This document shows, one piece after another, positions 9,853 through 19,155 of a DNA stretch of 64,000 nt (position 1 is the first letter of the stretch; every line of letters starts with the position of its first letter). The notes below the pieces were generated by a model. That model saw only the letters and a list, made by a program, of their open reading frames with translations, did not search any database and was not told where the DNA came from. Both the position numbers and the translations under genes were made by a program. Origin of the DNA: Streptomyces piniterrae (GTDB lineage: Bacteria > Actinomycetota > Actinomycetes > Streptomycetales > Streptomycetaceae); the NCBI RefSeq assembly GCF_005048155.1, contig NZ_SUMB01000011.1:186001-250000 (forward strand). Direction: 5' to 3'.

Positions 9853-10768
9853 AGCGGATCCTCGGGTCGAGGACGGCGTAGAGAAGGTCGACGAGGAGAT
9901 TGGCGACGAGGAAGATCAGGACCAGGATCGTCACAAAGCCCACCACGGTCGGTGAGTTCTGCCGGAGGATTCCCTGGTAGAGCTGGAATCCGACGCCGTG
10001 GATATTGAAGATCCGTTCGGTGACGATGGCGCCGCCCATCAGTGCGCCGATATCGGTGCCGATGAAGGTGACGACGGGGATCAGGGAATTGCGCAGCAGA
10101 TGTCGGGTGATGACGCGATGTCTCGGGAGGCCTTTCGCGATGGCCGTACGGACGTAGTCGGCTCGGGCGTTCTCGGCGATGGAGGTCCTGGTCAGCCGGG
10201 TCACATAGGCGAGGGAGACCAGCGCCAACGCGACGCCCGGCAGCAGGAGTTCGTCGAGCGGTGCCTCCGAGGAGACGCTCGGCTTGACCCAGTTCCATTG
10301 CACGCCGAACAGGAACTGCAGCAGATAGCCGCTGACGAACGTCGGGATGGACACCACGACGAGGGTGAAGACGAGCACCGAGGTGTCCACGCTCCGGCCC
10401 CGGCGCAGTCCGCTGAACACCCCGAGCACGATGCCCACGATCATTTCGATGACGATGGCGACGAGGGTGAGCCGCAGCGTGATGGGAAAGGCCGATGCCA
10501 TCAGTTCGGTGACCGGCTGGCCGTTGAAGGCGGTGCCGAAATTCCCCTGGAAGATCTGCCCCATGTAGTGCAGATACTGCTTCCACAGCGGCTGATCGAG
10601 ATAGAGGTCGCGGCGGATCCGCTGGACGGTGGCCGGGTCGGGTGCCTTGTCGCCGAACAGCGCGGCGACCGGGTCACCCAGTGCGTACACCATGAAGAAG
10701 ATCAGGAACGTGCTGCCGATGAACACCGGGATCATCTGGAGCAGCCGCCGGATCACATAGCGTCCCAT
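9845..10768 (-). CDS. Peptide ABC transporter permease, DppB type (second operon)
   Basis: Inner-membrane permease, 307 aa, with GGAGCCCCTC before the ATG. It has the short N-terminal helix (MIPVFIGSTFLIFFMVY), the DppB-type extracytoplasmic domain, and the coupling motif ADYVRTAIAKGLPRHRVI near residue 200. It ends DPRIRYA, as DppB proteins do. It forms the membrane pore with the DppC-type subunit. The lipoprotein gene lies 30 bp upstream on the same strand. Confidence 0.88.
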   Translation of the reverse strand: MGRYVIRRLLQMIPVFIGSTFLIFFMVYALGDPVAALFGDKAPDPATVQRIRRDLYLDQPLWKQYLHYMGQIFQGNFGTAFNGQPVTELMASAFPITLRLTLVAIVIEMIVGIVLGVFSGLRRGRSVDTSVLVFTLVVVSIPTFVSGYLLQFLFGVQWNWVKPSVSSEAPLDELLLPGVALALVSLAYVTRLTRTSIAENARADYVRTAIAKGLPRHRVITRHLLRNSLIPVVTFIGTDIGALMGGAIVTERIFNIHGVGFQLYQGILRQNSPTVVGFVTILVLIFLVANLLVDLLYAVLDPRIRYA

Positions 10769-10798
10769 GAGGGGCTCCGGGTTCTGTGGGACGACGGC

Positions 10799-12415
10799 TC
10801 AGCTGACGGTGATCTCGTTGTAGACGGGCACGCTGAACGGGTTCAGCGTCACATTGCTGATCCGGTCGGAATAGCCGCCGCTGCCGTTCTGGTACCACAG
10901 CGGAATGGCGGGCATCTGGGTGGCGAGGATCTTCTCCGCGTCCTGGAAGGTGGAGACGGCCTTGCTGATGTCCGTTTCGGCGTTCGCCTCGTCGACGAGT
11001 TTGTCGAATTTTGCGTCGCTGAACTTGCCGTCGTTGGAGGAGGCGCCGGTGTAGTAGAGGGGTTGCAGGAAGTTCTGGATGAGCGGGTAGTCCATCTGCC
11101 AGCCGGCGCGGAACGGTCCGGTCATCTGTTTCGCCGTGATCTTGTTGCGGAAGTCCGCGAAGGTGCCGACCGGGGCGCCGACGCACGCGTTGTCGTTGCC
11201 GAGCGAGTTGTTGATGCTGTTGCAGATCGCGTCGATCCAGTCCTTGTGCGAGCCGGTGTCGGCGTTGTAGGCGATGGTCATCTTTCCGCCGGGAAGACCA
11301 CCGCCCTCCTTGATCAGCTGCTTGGCCTTGCCCGGATTGAATTCACACGCGTCGCCGCACAGCCCCTCCTTGTATCCGCCGTCCGTCTTGAGGACGGGTG
11401 AGGTCCAGTCCGTGGCCGGCGTCCGCGTCTTCTGGAAGATCTCCTTGGTGATCTCGTCGCGGTTGATCGCCATGGAGATGCCCTGGCGCACCTTTTCCTT
11501 GCCGGTGCCCCATCTCGGGTTGTACATGGGGAAGGTGATGGTCTGAATGATGCCGGCCGGCTGGTTGATGTACCGGTCGCCAAGGTCCGCCTTCACGTTC
11601 TTCAGCTGTGACGCCGGCACATCGTCGACGAGATCGAGATTGCCCGCCTGGAGGTCGGTGTACGCCGTGTTGTTGTCGGTGTAGACCCGCAGGTCGATAC
11701 CGCCGTTCTTGGCTCCGTCGTCGCCCGGGTACTTGTCCCACTTCCGCATCTTCAGGACGTTGCCCTTTTCGTAGGTGTCCACGGTGTACGGCCCGTTCCC
11801 GACCGGCTTCTCCACCCATGCGGCATGGTCGGTGAAGAACGCCTGCGGCAACGGCATGAAGGCGGAGTAGCCCAGCGTGTCGGGCCAGCTGGAGAATTTC
11901 TGGTTCAGCTTGACGGTAAAGGTCTTGTCGTCCTTCACAACCAGCCCGGACATCGCCTTGGCGGTCGGTGTGCCCTGCTCCGGGTGCACCTTTTCGAATC
12001 CGTCGATGTACTGGAAGAACGACGCGTTCTTCTGCTTGTTGTCCAGCAGCGCGCCGTAATTCCAGGCGTCCACAAACGACTTCGAGGTGACCTTCTCCCC
12101 GTTGCTGAAGGTCCAGCCGTCCTTCAGCGTGACGGTGTAGTTCTGCGAGTCCTTTGTCTCGATCTTGTCCGCGATGACGTTCTCCGCGGCGGCGGTCTTC
12201 GGGTTGTACCGCTTGAGTCCCCGGAACAGCATTTCGAGGACCTTGCCGCCCTGGACCTCATTGGTGTTCGCCGGTTCCAGCGGATTCTGCGGATCCCCCC
12301 AGGAGGCACTGACCACCCCGGCACTGTCACCATCGCCGCCGCCTCCACAGGCCGTGGCGGCGAGGGCGATGGCGACGGCGCCTACGGCCCACTTCGCGCA
12401 CGTGGCTCCACGCAT
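10799..12415 (-). CDS. Peptide-binding lipoprotein (second operon)
   Basis: Substrate-binding protein of the SBP_bac_5 family, 538 aa, first gene of the second operon. I chose the ATG at 12415 because GAGGAGG lies 6 nt upstream and the next residues form a lipoprotein signal with lipobox LAATAC (Cys near 22). Upstream in-frame codons lack such a site. The mature region begins SASWGDPQNPLEPANTNE, a Streptomyces peptide-binding signature, and contains the family's YTVTLKDGWTFSNGE segment. Substrate specificity cannot be read from sequence. Confidence 0.88.
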   Translation of the reverse strand: MRGATCAKWAVGAVAIALAATACGGGGDGDSAGVVSASWGDPQNPLEPANTNEVQGGKVLEMLFRGLKRYNPKTAAAENVIADKIETKDSQNYTVTLKDGWTFSNGEKVTSKSFVDAWNYGALLDNKQKNASFFQYIDGFEKVHPEQGTPTAKAMSGLVVKDDKTFTVKLNQKFSSWPDTLGYSAFMPLPQAFFTDHAAWVEKPVGNGPYTVDTYEKGNVLKMRKWDKYPGDDGAKNGGIDLRVYTDNNTAYTDLQAGNLDLVDDVPASQLKNVKADLGDRYINQPAGIIQTITFPMYNPRWGTGKEKVRQGISMAINRDEITKEIFQKTRTPATDWTSPVLKTDGGYKEGLCGDACEFNPGKAKQLIKEGGGLPGGKMTIAYNADTGSHKDWIDAICNSINNSLGNDNACVGAPVGTFADFRNKITAKQMTGPFRAGWQMDYPLIQNFLQPLYYTGASSNDGKFSDAKFDKLVDEANAETDISKAVSTFQDAEKILATQMPAIPLWYQNGSGGYSDRISNVTLNPFSVPVYNEITVS

Positions 12416-12583
12416 GGGGTGCCTCCTCAGGTCTTTAGCCACACTTAGGCGACATGAGAGCGCATACGCGGACGCCTCGCACTCCGGCAGCGTCCGCCGC
12501 TGCTCCGTAAACCCGAGAAACCCCCCGTATGGACTCCCCCTGACGTGACACACGAACCGCCCCGGACGTGCCGCACGGGCTCC

Positions 12584-12916
12584 CTACACGTGGTGCACCG
12601 ACTCCACCGAGAACAGCCGCGGATCAAAGCTCTCCGCGATCCCGGCGGCCTGCGTCATATGCTCGCGCGCCACCGGGTCGGCGAGCATCGCCCGGAAGTG
12701 CTCCTCGCTCTCCCACTGCGCGTAATTGACGACCCGCTCGCCATCCGCGCCGGCATGGATATTCGCCGAGATGAACCCCGGCCGCCCCTTCATCGTCTCC
12801 TCGGTCGCCCTGGTCAGCATCGCCACCAACTCCGCCTGGCGCTCCGGCGCCACGGTGAAGACATTGATCAGCGTGGCGATGTCACACCCGGCCTCGATCT
12901 GCGTGGTCTCTGTCAT
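12584..12916 (-). CDS. Antibiotic biosynthesis monooxygenase (ABM) domain protein
   Basis: Small ferredoxin-like-fold protein, 110 aa from the ATG at 12916. The pattern ATLINVFTVAPERQAELVAML followed by RPGFISANIH and YAQWESEEHFRAM is typical of the ABM superfamily, whose members include quinone-forming monooxygenases, haem-degrading enzymes and many of unknown function. It stands alone between the TauD-like gene (213 bp upstream) and the lipoprotein gene (168 bp downstream), all on the minus strand. Substrate unknown. A detoxification or small-molecule oxidation role is only inferred from the family. Confidence 0.78.
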   Translation of the reverse strand: MTETTQIEAGCDIATLINVFTVAPERQAELVAMLTRATEETMKGRPGFISANIHAGADGERVVNYAQWESEEHFRAMLADPVAREHMTQAAGIAESFDPRLFSVESVHHV

Positions 12917-13129
12917 ACGGCCATCGTGGCAGGACCCACTGACAACGGAGCCGGGGCGCGGACGGCGGCCGGGGCGGCGCGTGACGGGCAACGGGTATTC
13001 GACAATGCGCATTACTGGGGCAGCAGGCACTGAATAGGTCGAAACAACGCCGACCATCATTACGGCGCCGGGAATTACCGGACATCATCACGGGCCGCAT
13101 TTTCTCGCCGCATTACCGGGAAACCGACG

Positions 13130-13969
13130 CTACCGCGCGGCGATGCTGACGCGATGCACGGTGCGGTGATGTCCGGGCTCGACGGCGGTGGCCGCGTGAA
13201 AGGTGGTCGCCGACTTCCAGACCACCAGATCCAGGGGCGTCCAACGGTGGGTGTAGATGTGCTCCGGGTCCTGGATCAGCCCGTCGAGCTGCGCGAAATA
13301 CGCCTCCTTGCCATGGGCGTCGAGACCGGTCACGGAGTGCAGGCGCTCCGGCGTGCCGTACACATACGACCGCCCGGTGAAAGCGTCGCGCCGTACGAGA
13401 GGGTGCTCGGTGAAGTGGGCATCGGCCTCGACCACGGCGCGCAGTTCGGCAACCGACAGCCCCACGTGTTTCTCCGTGACACGGACACGTTTTGCGTTGG
13501 TGTGTACTGCGGTCCGCCCGTCGATGGTGGATTTCCACTTGTCCGGCAGCCGGTCGTAGACGTCGCAGGCGTTGGCGAACAGGGTGTGTCCGCTGGTCTG
13601 CGGAACATCGACGCCGTGCAGGAAGGTGTAGGCCTCGGGGTCCTTCAGGAAGGACCCGTCCTGATGCCAGTAGTTCCCCACGCGGGCAAGGCCGATGGGC
13701 TTGTCGGCCTTGACGACGTTGGAGGAAACGAGAATCTCGGGGTACCTGGGGTGCCGGTACCGGGGGTTGTGGAACGGCACCGGCTCGCCGATCTTGCGCG
13801 CGAGGGCGATCTGCTGCTCCGGGGTGATGTCGAGCCCCCGCACCACGATCAACTCACGCCGGTTCAGGGCATCGTGCACCAGGCCGAAGATCTCCGGCCG
13901 CTGTAGATCCTCGTACGTCACCCCGGCGATCTCGGACCCGATGAATGCCGTGAGGTCACGGATTTCCAT
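13130..13969 (-). CDS. TauD/TfdA-family Fe(II)/2-oxoglutarate dioxygenase
   Basis: 279 aa from the ATG at 13969, preceded by GGAAGGGG. The iron ligands are visible: His102 and Asp104 in YWHQDGSF, and His258 in ATTFHAATA. Arg269 and Arg273 near the C-terminus are placed to bind 2-oxoglutarate. Family members oxidise taurine, chloroaromatic acids, amino acids or lipidic amines, including the isonitrile-forming enzymes of Streptomyces. The usual WDNR before the last His is replaced by WKSA here, so the substrate differs from classical TauD. There is no sulfonate transporter nearby. It lies upstream of the ABM gene on the same strand, which may be functional or chance. Confidence 0.82.
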   Translation of the reverse strand: MEIRDLTAFIGSEIAGVTYEDLQRPEIFGLVHDALNRRELIVVRGLDITPEQQIALARKIGEPVPFHNPRYRHPRYPEILVSSNVVKADKPIGLARVGNYWHQDGSFLKDPEAYTFLHGVDVPQTSGHTLFANACDVYDRLPDKWKSTIDGRTAVHTNAKRVRVTEKHVGLSVAELRAVVEADAHFTEHPLVRRDAFTGRSYVYGTPERLHSVTGLDAHGKEAYFAQLDGLIQDPEHIYTHRWTPLDLVVWKSATTFHAATAVEPGHHRTVHRVSIAAR

Positions 13970-14102
13970 GGAACCCCTTCCGTTGGCGCGCGCTGCGCCG
14001 GCGTGCCCTGCCTCTGCCGGCCGAAGCATGCCCGTCCCCCGTGCGCGAACGCGTCGGTTTACGGCCGGGAAGGGGGCGGCGGGGCCACCGTCCGTACGCG
14101 AA

Positions 14103-14137
14103 AGCGCCCCGCCGGACCCGAGGTCCGGCGGGGCGCT
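14103..14137 (-). terminator. Terminator hairpin after typA
   Basis: Perfect 15-bp arms AGCGCCCCGCCGGAC (14103-14117) and its complement (14123-14137) with a 5-nt loop, 27 bp past the typA stop. Confidence 0.8.
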
Positions 14138-14163
14138 CACATCGGTTCAGGCCCGGTGGGGCG

Positions 14164-16068
14164 TCACCGCTTGGCGCGGGAAGCCGTGCGGCCGCGCTCC
14201 TTCTGGTCCAGGACGACCTTGCGGATGCGCACGGCCTCCGGGGTCACCTCGACGCACTCGTCGTCGCGGCAGAACTCCAGCGACTGCTCCAGCGACAGCT
14301 TGCGCGGCGGCACGATCGCCTCGAAGGAGTCGGCCGAGGAGGAGCGCATGTTGGTGAGCTTCTTCTCCTTGGTGATGTTGACGTCCATGTCGTCGGCGCG
14401 CGAGTTCTCGCCGACGATCATGCCCTCGTACACCTCGGTGCCCGGGTCGGTGAAGAGCACACCGCGCTCCTGGAGGTTGGTCATCGCGAACGCGGTGACC
14501 GCACCGGCGCGGTCGGCGACCAGCGAGCCGTTGTTGCGGGTCTTGAGCTCACCGAACCACGGCTCGTGGCCCTCGTGGATCGAGTGCGCGATGCCGGTGC
14601 CGCGGGTGTTGGTCAGGAACTCCGTACGGAAGCCGATCAGGCCGCGGGAGGGGACGACGAACTCCATGCGGACCCAGCCGGAGCCATGGTTGGACATGTT
14701 GTCCATCCGGCCCTTGCGGGTGCCCATGAGCTGGGTGACGGCGCCCATGTGCTCCTCGGGCACGTCGATGGTGATGCGCTCGACGGGCTCGTAGGTCTTG
14801 CCGTCGACGTCCTTGGTGACCACCTGCGGCTTGCCGATGGTCATCTCGAAGCCCTCGCGGCGCATCTGCTCGACCAGGATGGCCAGCGCCAGCTCACCGC
14901 GGCCCTGCACCTCCCAGGCGTCGGGGCGCTCGGTGTCCAGGACGCGCAGCGAGACGTTACCGATCAGCTCGCGCTCCAGGCGGTCCTTGACCTGGCGGGC
15001 GGTGACCTTGCGGTCCTTGACCGCGGACTTGGCGTCCGCGCCCTTGCCGGTGCCGCCGCGGCCGACCAGCGGCGAGGTGTTCGTGCCGATGGTCATGGAG
15101 ATCGCCGGCTCGTCGACCGTGATCAGCGGGAGGGCGACCGGGTTCTCGGGGTCGGCGAGGGTCTCGCCGATCATGATGTCGGGGATACCCGCGACGGCGC
15201 AGATGTCGCCGGGGCCGGCCTTCTCGGCGGGCTTGCGGGTGAGCGCCTCGGTCATCATCAGCTCGGTGATGCGGACGTTGGAGATCGAGCCGTCACGCTT
15301 GATCCAGGCGACGGTCTGGCCCTTGGCCAGCTCGCCCTGCTCGACGCGGAGCAGCGCGATACGGCCGAGGAAGTTGTCGGCGTCGAGGTTGGTGACGTGG
15401 GCCTGAAGCGGCGCGTCCTCCTCGTACGTCGGGGCCGGGACGTGCTCCAGGATGGTGGAGAAGAACGGCTCCAGGTTGGTGGAGTCGGCCGGGACCGTGC
15501 CGTCCTCGGGCTTGGTCAGCGACGCGATGCCGTCACGGCCGCAGGCGTAGACGATCGGGAACTCGATCTGGTCCTCGTCGGCGTCCAGGTCCAGGAAGAG
15601 GTCGTAGGTCTCGTTGACGACCTCGTCGATGCGCGAGTCCGGGCGGTCGGTCTTGTTGATGCACAGGATGACCGGCAGGCGCTGCTGGAGGGCCTTGCGG
15701 AGCACGAAGCGGGTCTGCGGCAGCGGGCCCTCGGAGGCGTCCACCAGCAGCACGACCGCGTCCACCATCGACAGGCCGCGCTCGACCTCGCCACCGAAGT
15801 CGGCGTGGCCGGGGGTGTCGATGATGTTGATGGTGATCGGCGTCCCACCGTCCTTGGGGTGGTACTTCACCGCCGTGTTCTTGGCCAGGATCGTGATGCC
15901 CTTCTCACGCTCCAGGTCGTTCGAGTCCATCATCCGGTCGTCAAGGTTCTCGGCGGCGTGCGCCGCGAAGGCGCCCGCCTGCTTGAGCATGGCGTCGACG
16001 ATGGTCGTCTTGCCGTGGTCGACGTGGGCGACGATGGCGACGTTACGAATGTCGTGGCGCGTGGGCAT
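14164..16068 (-). CDS. typA: Ribosome-associated GTPase TypA/BipA
   Basis: Translational GTPase that binds ribosomes under stress and in subunit assembly, 634 aa, the usual length. The ATG at 16068 is chosen because MPTRHDIRNVAIVAHVDHGK is the canonical TypA start. G1 is AHVDHGKT, G3 is DTPGHADFGG and G4 is NKTD. Domain II follows, then the TypA-specific C-terminal domain with MGTRKGRMDNM and RGLIGFRTEFLT. It is monocistronic, with its own 3' hairpin. Confidence 0.96.
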   Translation of the reverse strand: MPTRHDIRNVAIVAHVDHGKTTIVDAMLKQAGAFAAHAAENLDDRMMDSNDLEREKGITILAKNTAVKYHPKDGGTPITINIIDTPGHADFGGEVERGLSMVDAVVLLVDASEGPLPQTRFVLRKALQQRLPVILCINKTDRPDSRIDEVVNETYDLFLDLDADEDQIEFPIVYACGRDGIASLTKPEDGTVPADSTNLEPFFSTILEHVPAPTYEEDAPLQAHVTNLDADNFLGRIALLRVEQGELAKGQTVAWIKRDGSISNVRITELMMTEALTRKPAEKAGPGDICAVAGIPDIMIGETLADPENPVALPLITVDEPAISMTIGTNTSPLVGRGGTGKGADAKSAVKDRKVTARQVKDRLERELIGNVSLRVLDTERPDAWEVQGRGELALAILVEQMRREGFEMTIGKPQVVTKDVDGKTYEPVERITIDVPEEHMGAVTQLMGTRKGRMDNMSNHGSGWVRMEFVVPSRGLIGFRTEFLTNTRGTGIAHSIHEGHEPWFGELKTRNNGSLVADRAGAVTAFAMTNLQERGVLFTDPGTEVYEGMIVGENSRADDMDVNITKEKKLTNMRSSSADSFEAIVPPRKLSLEQSLEFCRDDECVEVTPEAVRIRKVVLDQKERGRTASRAKR

Positions 16069-16329
16069 ACTGGCGGCGCTTCTCCCGGAATCGTGGTGGG
16101 CGGCGCGTACGGTCCGGTACGCGTGCCTGCCGGGCAGAAGACGCCACGGCCTCACCCCATGGTACGGGTGTGCGGCCGAAACGACCGCCTCAGCCCATAC
16201 GCATGGCGTCTGACCTGCGGTTTCTTACCAGTTGTTCATTGCTGTCGAGCTGCTGTTCACCCCCGTCGGGCCATGTTCACCGAGCCCCGCCCGGCGCACC
16301 GTCCGCGCCCCGCCGGCACCGCCAGTCCT

Positions 16330-18732
16330 TCAGTCCTTGCGGTAGCCGATGTCCTGGAAGCGGGGCGGGGTGAAGCCGAAGGCGCCCACGTTGGCGAGCG
16401 ACTTCCTCGTGGCCACCAGCTCGGGGCGCTGGAAGAGCGGGATGGATCCCGCGGCGGCCCAGATCCGGGCGTCCGCCTGCGCCACGAGATCACGCGAGGC
16501 CTCCTCGTCCAGCTCGGCCGCGGCCTGTTCGAAGAGCTGGTCGATGTGGTCGGTGCCGACCCGCGTGTAGTTCTGCTCGACGGTCAGCGAGCCGTCCGCC
16601 GCGGGCTGCGGCTTGGCGTAGATCGGCCGGCCGTCGGTGGCCGGGTAGGGCGTGCCGGGCCAGGAGTACAGCGCCAGGTCGTAGTCACCGGAGGCGATGT
16701 GGTCACGGAAGTAGCTTTCGTCGCTGACCTTCTGGATCGCGGTGGTGATGCCGATCCTGCCGAGCATCTCGGCGATCCGGCCGCCGACGGCCCGCAGCTG
16801 CTCGGCGCCGGCGCTGTCGGGCAGGACGAAGCGCAGCGCCAGCGGCCTGCCGTGCTTCCTGACGACGGCGGTGCCGTCACGGCCCGCCGCGGCGGCCTTG
16901 TCGCCGGCCGGCCGCTCGGCGGCGGGGACGGGGGCGGCCTGCGCCTGGGCCGGCCGGGCGGCGCGGGGCCGGCCGGCGGCCGGCGCGGCGGCGTCGTCCG
17001 GGTGGGCGACCGCGTTGCCGCCGGACCCCGGCAGGTCCGGGGCCTGACCGGTCTCGATCAGCTCGGCGGCGCCGAGCGCCTGCGCGGCCCGCTTGGTGTA
17101 CTGCCTGGAGTCCGCATACGCCGAGGACGCGGTGTCGCCGCCGGCCGACTCCTTACGGGCCGCCGCCTCCTCCTTGTAGAACGAGGCGCTCTGCCGCAGC
17201 AGCGCGGCCTGCTGGACCTCCGAGCCCACCGCGCCGACGAAGGACAGCGGGGCCTCCGCGGCGGCGGGCCGGGCTCCGGACTCGTGCCCGCCGGTCTTCC
17301 GGTCGGTGATGACGCGGCCGCCGCCGGGCCCCTGCGGGTTGCGGCCGTCGTCGGCCTCCACGCCCCCCGAGGGCGCGGCGCCGGGCTTCGACGGCGCGAC
17401 CGAGCCCGGCTGCGCGGACCCGGCGGCCCCGGACGCGCGGGACGCCGGCGCCTGGCTCCGGTGCCCGGCCGGCTGCGGCGGGATGACCTGCTGGGGGTGG
17501 TCGGACGGCTTCCAGCCGGCCTCGGCGAGCAGCCCCTTGGCCGCCTCGGTGTCCTGGCCGCCGACCGCGTCGCTGTGGTCCTCGTAGCCCTGCTGCCCGG
17601 CCATCAGCAGATGACTGCCGAGCGGCCGGGCGGGCAGCCCGAGCGGCTTGAGGACGGTGTCGGCGAGCGACTGCCGGTCGAGGGCGCGGGCCACCGCGCG
17701 CCGCACCCGCTCGTCGGCGAGCGGCCCGGTGCCGCCGTTGAGGGCGAGCTGGGTGTAGGCGGGCTCCAGCGCCTTGCGGACCGTGTACGTACGCAGCGCG
17801 CCGCTCCCCGCCGTCTTTTTCGCACCGGCCCTGTCGATCTTCCTGGCGGTGGCCCGGTCGACGTCGGCGACATCGACGGTCCCGGCGGCCAGCGCCGCGG
17901 CCCGCTTCTCCGGGGGCAGCGCGGTCAGCACCAGCTGGTCGAGCCTGGCGCGCTCGCCCCACCACGCCGGGTTGCGTACGAGGGTGACGCTGCCGCTCGC
18001 CGCGTCCGTCCTCCGGACCGCGAACGGGCCCGCGCCGACCGGGAGTTGCTTGCGCGTGCCGTCGTTGAAGGCGTTCGCGTCGCCCATCACGCTCTTCGGG
18101 TACAGCGGCGTGAACAGGGACTGCCAGTCCGCGTACGGCTTGGCGAAGGTGACCTTGACCTCGCGCGCGTCGGCGCCCTTCCTGACCTTGGCGATCCGGT
18201 CGTAGCCGGCGTTACGGGCGGTCCAGTAGGCGTTGTCCTTGCCGCGCAGCGCCTTCCACTGCGCGATGAAGTCGGCCGCGCCGACCGCCCGGCCGTCGCT
18301 CCACCGCGCCTTGGGGTTGATCTTGTACGTGACGACCTGCCTGGGCTCGCGGGCGCTGATGTCGGCCGCGTCGAGGTAGTCGGGGTTGCGCTGCGGCCGG
18401 CCGCGGTCGTCGGCGGTGAACAGGGCGGGCAGCACGGCCCCGGTGATCCGCCCGGTGGTCGCGTTGGCGTCGGCCTGGAAGGCGTTGAGGGTGGCCGGCA
18501 TCGCGTCCACCGCCCAGCGCAGCGTGCCGCCGGACTTCAGCCCGTCGCGGGCGGCCGGGCCGATGTCCTGGGACGCGGCGGCGGACGCCTCCGAGCCGTC
18601 GTCGCCGCATCCGGTCAGGACGGGCAGCGGGAGCAGCACCCCCGCCGCGACGAGCGCGGCGCAGCGGCGCCTTCGGCAGGCCGTGCGGCCTGCGCGGCGG
18701 TCGGAGCTGACGGGGCTGAAGGGGTCGGTCAT
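16330..18732 (-). CDS. Orphan ABC-type peptide-binding lipoprotein with a long low-complexity insert
   Basis: Family 5 substrate-binding protein, 800 aa, about 200 longer than usual. After a basic Cys-containing N-terminus comes the lipobox LPVLTGC (Cys near 42). Residues 70-410 form the first lobe (GGTLRWAVDA, NPKARWSDG, LPVGAGPFAVRR, DERVRRAVARALDRQ). Residues about 410-620 are Pro/Ala/Gly/Ser-rich without a recognisable fold. The second lobe resumes at HGRPLALRF and runs to the end. No permease or ATPase gene is adjacent, so it must share a transporter or work as a peptide sensor (inference). Confidence 0.8.
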   Translation of the reverse strand: MTDPFSPVSSDRRAGRTACRRRRCAALVAAGVLLPLPVLTGCGDDGSEASAAASQDIGPAARDGLKSGGTLRWAVDAMPATLNAFQADANATTGRITGAVLPALFTADDRGRPQRNPDYLDAADISAREPRQVVTYKINPKARWSDGRAVGAADFIAQWKALRGKDNAYWTARNAGYDRIAKVRKGADAREVKVTFAKPYADWQSLFTPLYPKSVMGDANAFNDGTRKQLPVGAGPFAVRRTDAASGSVTLVRNPAWWGERARLDQLVLTALPPEKRAAALAAGTVDVADVDRATARKIDRAGAKKTAGSGALRTYTVRKALEPAYTQLALNGGTGPLADERVRRAVARALDRQSLADTVLKPLGLPARPLGSHLLMAGQQGYEDHSDAVGGQDTEAAKGLLAEAGWKPSDHPQQVIPPQPAGHRSQAPASRASGAAGSAQPGSVAPSKPGAAPSGGVEADDGRNPQGPGGGRVITDRKTGGHESGARPAAAEAPLSFVGAVGSEVQQAALLRQSASFYKEEAAARKESAGGDTASSAYADSRQYTKRAAQALGAAELIETGQAPDLPGSGGNAVAHPDDAAAPAAGRPRAARPAQAQAAPVPAAERPAGDKAAAAGRDGTAVVRKHGRPLALRFVLPDSAGAEQLRAVGGRIAEMLGRIGITTAIQKVSDESYFRDHIASGDYDLALYSWPGTPYPATDGRPIYAKPQPAADGSLTVEQNYTRVGTDHIDQLFEQAAAELDEEASRDLVAQADARIWAAAGSIPLFQRPELVATRKSLANVGAFGFTPPRFQDIGYRKD

Positions 18733-19155
18733 GACGGTTACCTCCGGGCTCGCCCGCGCCGCGCCGACCCGCTGCCTGGGCCTCCTTGGCGCACCACGTT
18801 CGGCCGACTTTCCGGCTCATCACATCTATGGCTCCCCTACTGAAGGCGACCGGTCGCCTTCAGCCGTCCCGACACGGCGGTTGCCGCGCCGAAGCCACCC
18901 GCCCGGCCCAGAACACCACCCACCTGGCCCAACACCCCGTCACCCGACCGGCCGTCAGGGGTGTCCGACGGCCCGTCAACACCCTGTGAAGGGCCGCGCG
19001 GCAACGACGTTCGCCCCCCTGACGTCGCGCCTCCGCACCGAAACGCACCGGTTCGAGTCGTAATCGCGCCTGCCCCCTTCCCAACCCCTACTGTGACGCG
19101 CGACACTCTCGGGCGCATCAGATCGCCCACCCAACCCCGGAGGTGAGCGCACGTC
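18733..19155. other. 423-bp divergent intergenic region
   Basis: Separates the orphan lipoprotein gene (-) from the small coiled-coil gene (+). I see no gene. It holds a perfect 24-bp palindrome at 18840-18863 and, nearer the plus-strand gene, GGAGGTGAG at 19139-19147 as ribosome-binding site. Confidence 0.6.
18840..18863. promoter_or_regulatory. Perfect 24-bp palindrome, candidate operator
   Basis: CTGAAGGCGACC followed at once by its exact reverse complement, with no loop. A loopless perfect palindrome 108 bp upstream of the lipoprotein start is more like a dimer-binding site than a terminator. The cognate regulator is unknown. Confidence 0.5.

Noticed and set aside
13130..13969. Assigning the dioxygenase to isonitrile biosynthesis
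   Set aside because: The family match is clear, but no acyl carrier protein, ligase or lyase genes of that pathway are nearby.
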